Origin: Desulfuromonadaceae bacterium
Lineage (GTDB): Bacteria > Desulfobacterota > Desulfuromonadia > Geobacterales > Pseudopelobacteraceae
Assembly (NCBI GenBank): GCA_028681335.1
Contig: JAQUIT010000011.1
Location: 1-64,000 of the forward strand
Direction: 5' to 3'
DNA: 64,000 nucleotides
Part shown: in pieces, positions 61,343 to 64,000 of the stretch
How positions within the stretch are numbered: the first letter of the stretch is position 1
How the letters are laid out: each line of letters opens with the position of its first letter
The notes under the pieces: model-generated
What the model saw: only the letters and a program-made list of their open reading frames with translations
Database searches by the model: none
Told to the model about the DNA's origin: nothing
Program-made: the position numbers and the translations under genes

Positions 61343-62749
61343 TCAGTCGCGGTAGAACATTTTACGATCGATCTTCAGCAGTTGGGCGGCCTTTGATTTA
61401 TTCCCCTTGCAGCGTTCGAGCGTTATGGTGAGGATTCGACTGGTCAGTGATGCCAGCGACAGGGATTGTGTCGGGAGTTGCAGGTTGTACGTGGTGCAGG
61501 GTGAATACACATCCTGCGCCCCCCCTTGTTGTTGGGCATCGCCTTGGCACAAGCCGAGATGCTCGGGACGTATCAGGTCACCGGAGGTGAGAATCGCCGC
61601 CCGCTCGAGCCGGTTGCGCAGTTCGCGAACATTGCCCGGCCAGTCATGCCCCAAAATGACATCCATCGCCCGCTGTGAAATTCCGGGGAGCGGTTTTCCC
61701 AGGTGCTGCTGCAGTTCAGCCAACACATATTCGCAGATCTGCCAGATGTCGTCTTTTCGCTCGCGCAGCGGCGGGATCGAGAGCGGGAAGACGTTGACGC
61801 GATGGTACAGGTCTTCACGGAAGGAGCCGGCCTCCACCCGTTGGGACAGGTTGGCGTTGGTTGCAACAATGACCCTGCAGGTGATCGGGATGAGCTGGTT
61901 GGAGCCGATTTTTTCGAAGGTGCGTTCCTGCAGGGCACGCAGCAGCTTCGCCTGCAGCGGCAGCGGCATATCGCCGACCTCATCAAGCAACAGAGTGCCG
62001 TTCCCGGCCTGGCTGAACTTCCCCTCCCGATCCCTCTCGGCTCCGGTAAAAGCGCCCTTCACATGACCGAACAGCTCGCTCTCCATGAGATGTTCCGGTA
62101 TTGCGGCACAGTTGATCGCGACGAACCTGGTCGGCATTCCGGTCGTGGCGAAATGAATGGCCCGGGCCAGCACCTCCTTGCCTGTTCCACTTTCACCGTA
62201 GATGGCAACGGTTGTCTGCGGAAACGAGGTCACTTTGGCCGCCATTTCAAGGGTTTCCTTCATAGCGGGATTAACGGTTATGATGTTCTGGAAAGTAAAA
62301 CATTCCTGCAGATATGCCCTGATCTGGCGGTTCTCGGTCATGGCCCGGTGATAATCCAGGGCACGTTGTACCGTCAACTGGAGACTGTCGGGATTGAATG
62401 GTTTTTCGAGGTAATCGTAGGCCCCCTGGCGCATCGCGTCAACGGCGCTTTCAATACTCCCGCAGGCGGTGACGACAATAAAGGGAATAGTCACGTTACG
62501 CGTGTGCATTTCCTGCAAAAGGGTAATGCCGTCCATGCCCGGCATGCGCAGGTCGGAAATCAGCAGGTCAAACTCACGCTCTCCAAGAAGCTCCAGTGCC
62601 TGCTCTCCACCTGATGCCGTGACCACGGCAAAACCAAACCGCTTGAGGTAACCACCCAGAACAAGCAGCGAGGTTGCATCATCGTCAACGAGGAGTAGTA
62701 AAGGCGGCTTCGTGACCGCTCTATCTTCGACAGATACTGGAGTTGGCAT
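61343..62749 (-). CDS. NtrC-family sigma-54 response regulator
   Basis: The ATG at 62749 gives 468 residues. A receiver (Asp in LLISDLRMPGMDG), AAA+ domain (GESGTGKE near 186, GAFTGA near 233, GTLLLDEVGD) and a Fis-like C terminus, KAAQLLKIDRKMFYRD, are present. The helix-turn-helix stops short of the usual residues after YRK, so the last helix may be clipped. It is likely to drive the sigma-54-type promoter at 61227, which serves the receiver and kinases downstream. Confidence 0.93.
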   Translation of the reverse strand: MPTPVSVEDRAVTKPPLLLLVDDDATSLLVLGGYLKRFGFAVVTASGGEQALELLGEREFDLLISDLRMPGMDGITLLQEMHTRNVTIPFIVVTACGSIESAVDAMRQGAYDYLEKPFNPDSLQLTVQRALDYHRAMTENRQIRAYLQECFTFQNIITVNPAMKETLEMAAKVTSFPQTTVAIYGESGTGKEVLARAIHFATTGMPTRFVAINCAAIPEHLMESELFGHVKGAFTGAERDREGKFSQAGNGTLLLDEVGDMPLPLQAKLLRALQERTFEKIGSNQLIPITCRVIVATNANLSQRVEAGSFREDLYHRVNVFPLSIPPLRERKDDIWQICEYVLAELQQHLGKPLPGISQRAMDVILGHDWPGNVRELRNRLERAAILTSGDLIRPEHLGLCQGDAQQQGGAQDVYSPCTTYNLQLPTQSLSLASLTSRILTITLERCKGNKSKAAQLLKIDRKMFYRD

Positions 62750-62798
62750 ATTTCCCTTGATAATAGACAACGCGCCCTTTGTAAAGCAGTTTGATGAG

Positions 62799-63341
62799 TT
62801 AAACGGTCTGCAGCCCGTTCTTGAAAACGGTCTCAAACGTCTCAGTACCAACATCTATATACAGGTTTCCGTCCGTGACCGTGACCGACCAGTTTATGGA
62901 GCGATCCAGCGTGGCGGCCAGAGAAGTGATGAAAGCCTGATCGAAGCGTATCAGCGTCAGGTTGGTGACACCTTTGAGCTTGGGGAGATGCAGCTGTTCC
63001 CAATTATGCAAGGCCCTGCCGCTAGCAATAAGGACGACCCGTTCCGCATGGCGCCCTGACTTGATAATCCGCTCCGCCTCGGGCAGGCCGACCTCCACCC
63101 ACAAAAGCACCCGTCCATCCGGTCCCTTCACCCAAAGATCGGGTTCATCACCGGCACTGACACCCTTGGTGAAAGTTAGTTCCGCTTCGTAGAAGAGTGC
63201 ATACGCCAGTAGCCTGGCGACGAGGCGATCTTCAGTTTCCGACGGATGACGGGCGACTGTTGCCTGCAACGACTCGTACACGCCACGGTCTACATCCGAA
63301 AGGTGAATCGTGACGCGGTATATACTTGAAGGTAGTGCCAT
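62799..63341 (-). CDS. yaeQ: YaeQ family protein
   Basis: The 180-residue product begins with the family pattern of short strands (MALPSSIYRVTIHLSDVDRG) and contains ETEDRLVARLLAYALF and PDLWVKGPDGRVLLWVEVGLP. YaeQ proteins have an endonuclease-like fold, but their function is uncertain; E. coli YaeQ was once linked to RfaH suppression. It is 49 bases upstream of the regulator at 62749 on the same strand. The repeat element at 63355 lies immediately before it. Confidence 0.9.
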   Translation of the reverse strand: MALPSSIYRVTIHLSDVDRGVYESLQATVARHPSETEDRLVARLLAYALFYEAELTFTKGVSAGDEPDLWVKGPDGRVLLWVEVGLPEAERIIKSGRHAERVVLIASGRALHNWEQLHLPKLKGVTNLTLIRFDQAFITSLAATLDRSINWSVTVTDGNLYIDVGTETFETVFKNGLQTV

Positions 63342-63354
63342 ACGTTTTTCTATC

Positions 63355-63542
63355 CTTTAGGAGCTGTAAATGAATAACTTAGTTAATATTGCGCTCAGAT
63401 TTAGGTCAGGTTTGGCTGAACTGATTGAGGCAAACCGCAGACGTAGCAGAGCTACGTTGAGGATTTGGTGATTAAAGTTCGGACAAAGATGGCCTGAAGA
63501 TGAGATGCAAGATGGTCAAGTTATTTGTTTACAGCTCCTTAG
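63355..63542. mobile_element. MITE-like element with terminal inverted repeats
   Basis: The left end (63355-63380) and right end (63518-63542) are inverted copies with about 22 of 24 matching bases around AGGAGCTGTAAA and AATAACTT. An internal ACGTAGC-AGA-GCTACGT palindrome lies near 63451. No transposase is encoded. The right end supplies the last codons and stop of the yheU-like gene. Confidence 0.65.
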
Positions 63543-63783
63543 TTACGATATTCCAACTCTCCGATGTCAGGTCAAAAACCACCTTGGCCCTGTTATCGTG
63601 CAGCTGCTTCAGCACCTGGGCTATTTTATCATCGAGGGTACAATCCGAGTCGCCCAAATCCGCCCACTCCCGCGTGACAAATTCCGCGACCATATTTCTC
63701 AGTGTATCAGGATTTATCTGCTCCAGGGGGATGTCTACCCCCTCTTCGGCACGGTCTACCTGGTTTTTCCGGAAATCACTCAT
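63529..63783 (-). CDS. yheU: YheU (UPF0270)-like protein
   Basis: The 84-residue protein resembles YheU in IPLEQINPDTLRNMVAEFVT, DDKIAQVLKQL and the last SESWNIVTKEL, and it has a 15-residue N-terminal extension. The function of the family is unknown. Its terminal KEL-stop codons lie within the terminal inverted repeat of the neighbouring element, so its native end may have been replaced. No other gene is seen between it and the window end. Confidence 0.75.
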   Translation of the reverse strand: MSDFRKNQVDRAEEGVDIPLEQINPDTLRNMVAEFVTREWADLGDSDCTLDDKIAQVLKQLHDNRAKVVFDLTSESWNIVTKEL

Positions 63784-64000
63784 TTACGACCTATCGCACA
63801 AAAGTCAATATTTTGAAAACAAGCCAAACGACAGCACGGTGATTTTGCCAAAACAATGACACATTTTCATAAGTTTCCACGTCACGCCCAACTACTAATC
63901 AGCCTACGCAAAGCCATTCACTCTCATAATGCTGATATACCTGAATATTTTATTAAAACACAAAGTCGGCACACAAACTGCTTAACACTGCTCAGTCAGT

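Noticed and set aside
63784-64000. Right-hand end of the window
   Set aside because: No gene, hairpin or convincing promoter could be seen; short reading frames there have no ribosome site.

Overview
The window looks like a chromosomal segment of a Geobacterales-type deltaproteobacterium (Geobacter, Trichlorobacter or Pelobacter relatives). The basis is the large number of chemosensory and two-component genes, an E. coli hydrogenase-2-type hybOABCD set, NtrC-family regulators with matching sigma-54-like promoters, a P460-type cytochrome with a CXXCH site, a small 2[4Fe-4S] ferredoxin, and the cysteine-bearing PAS domains common in this group. Species cannot be fixed from the sequence alone. 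No rRNA, tRNA, CRISPR array or intact transposase was seen.

Region 1 (1-17800, all minus strand) is a large chemosensory locus. Read in transcription order it holds an NtrC-type regulator with a PAS domain, a FapA/DUF342 protein, CheW, a membrane MCP with a cysteine-bearing PAS domain, a DHp-only protein whose phospho-acceptor His is replaced by Asp, a P460-type cytochrome, a receiver-kinase, a single receiver, a soluble protein with two MCP-like tips, a STAS protein, CheY, CheA, a second MCP, a second CheW, CheR, CheD and the first codons of CheB, which is cut by the window edge. Many of these genes overlap or nearly abut, so several are probably co-transcribed. Three proteins end in a CheR/CheB-type tether pentapeptide.

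Region 2 (18000-29740, mostly plus) is housekeeping. It encodes dCMP deaminase, NrdR, riboflavin synthesis (ribD, ribE, ribBA), queH, a DUF2905 protein, ackA, serA, lgt, a ferritin and a DUF1450 protein. On the minus strand are a ferredoxin missed by length cut-offs and the tRNA-modification pair trmL-truD. Clear intrinsic terminators separate the convergent units.

Region 3 (29900-38420) is a membrane-bound periplasmic uptake [NiFe]-hydrogenase operon, hybO-A-B-C-D on the minus strand. It has a good -24/-12 promoter. A divergent sigma-54 activator and its membrane kinase on the plus strand are the likely regulators.

Region 4 (38420-62750, minus strand) is a dense run of sensor kinases and chemoreceptors. 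It contains five hybrid kinases, one kinase without a receiver, a PhnD-like binding protein sandwiched between two hybrid kinases, a CheW with two tandem MCPs, a small protein resembling the Os1348/NHLP leader-like family, a receiver with a cysteine-rich tail, and an NtrC-type regulator. One hybrid kinase has its receiver domain interrupted by a single in-frame TAG. The right end carries yaeQ and yheU homologues separated by a 188-base element with terminal inverted repeats.

The points most worth a second look are the amber-interrupted kinase, the PhnD-kinase trio, the Os1348/NHLP-like small protein, the His-less DHp protein beside the P460 cytochrome, the twin-tip soluble receptor-like protein, the two sigma-54 promoters beside NtrC-type genes, and the MITE-like element.
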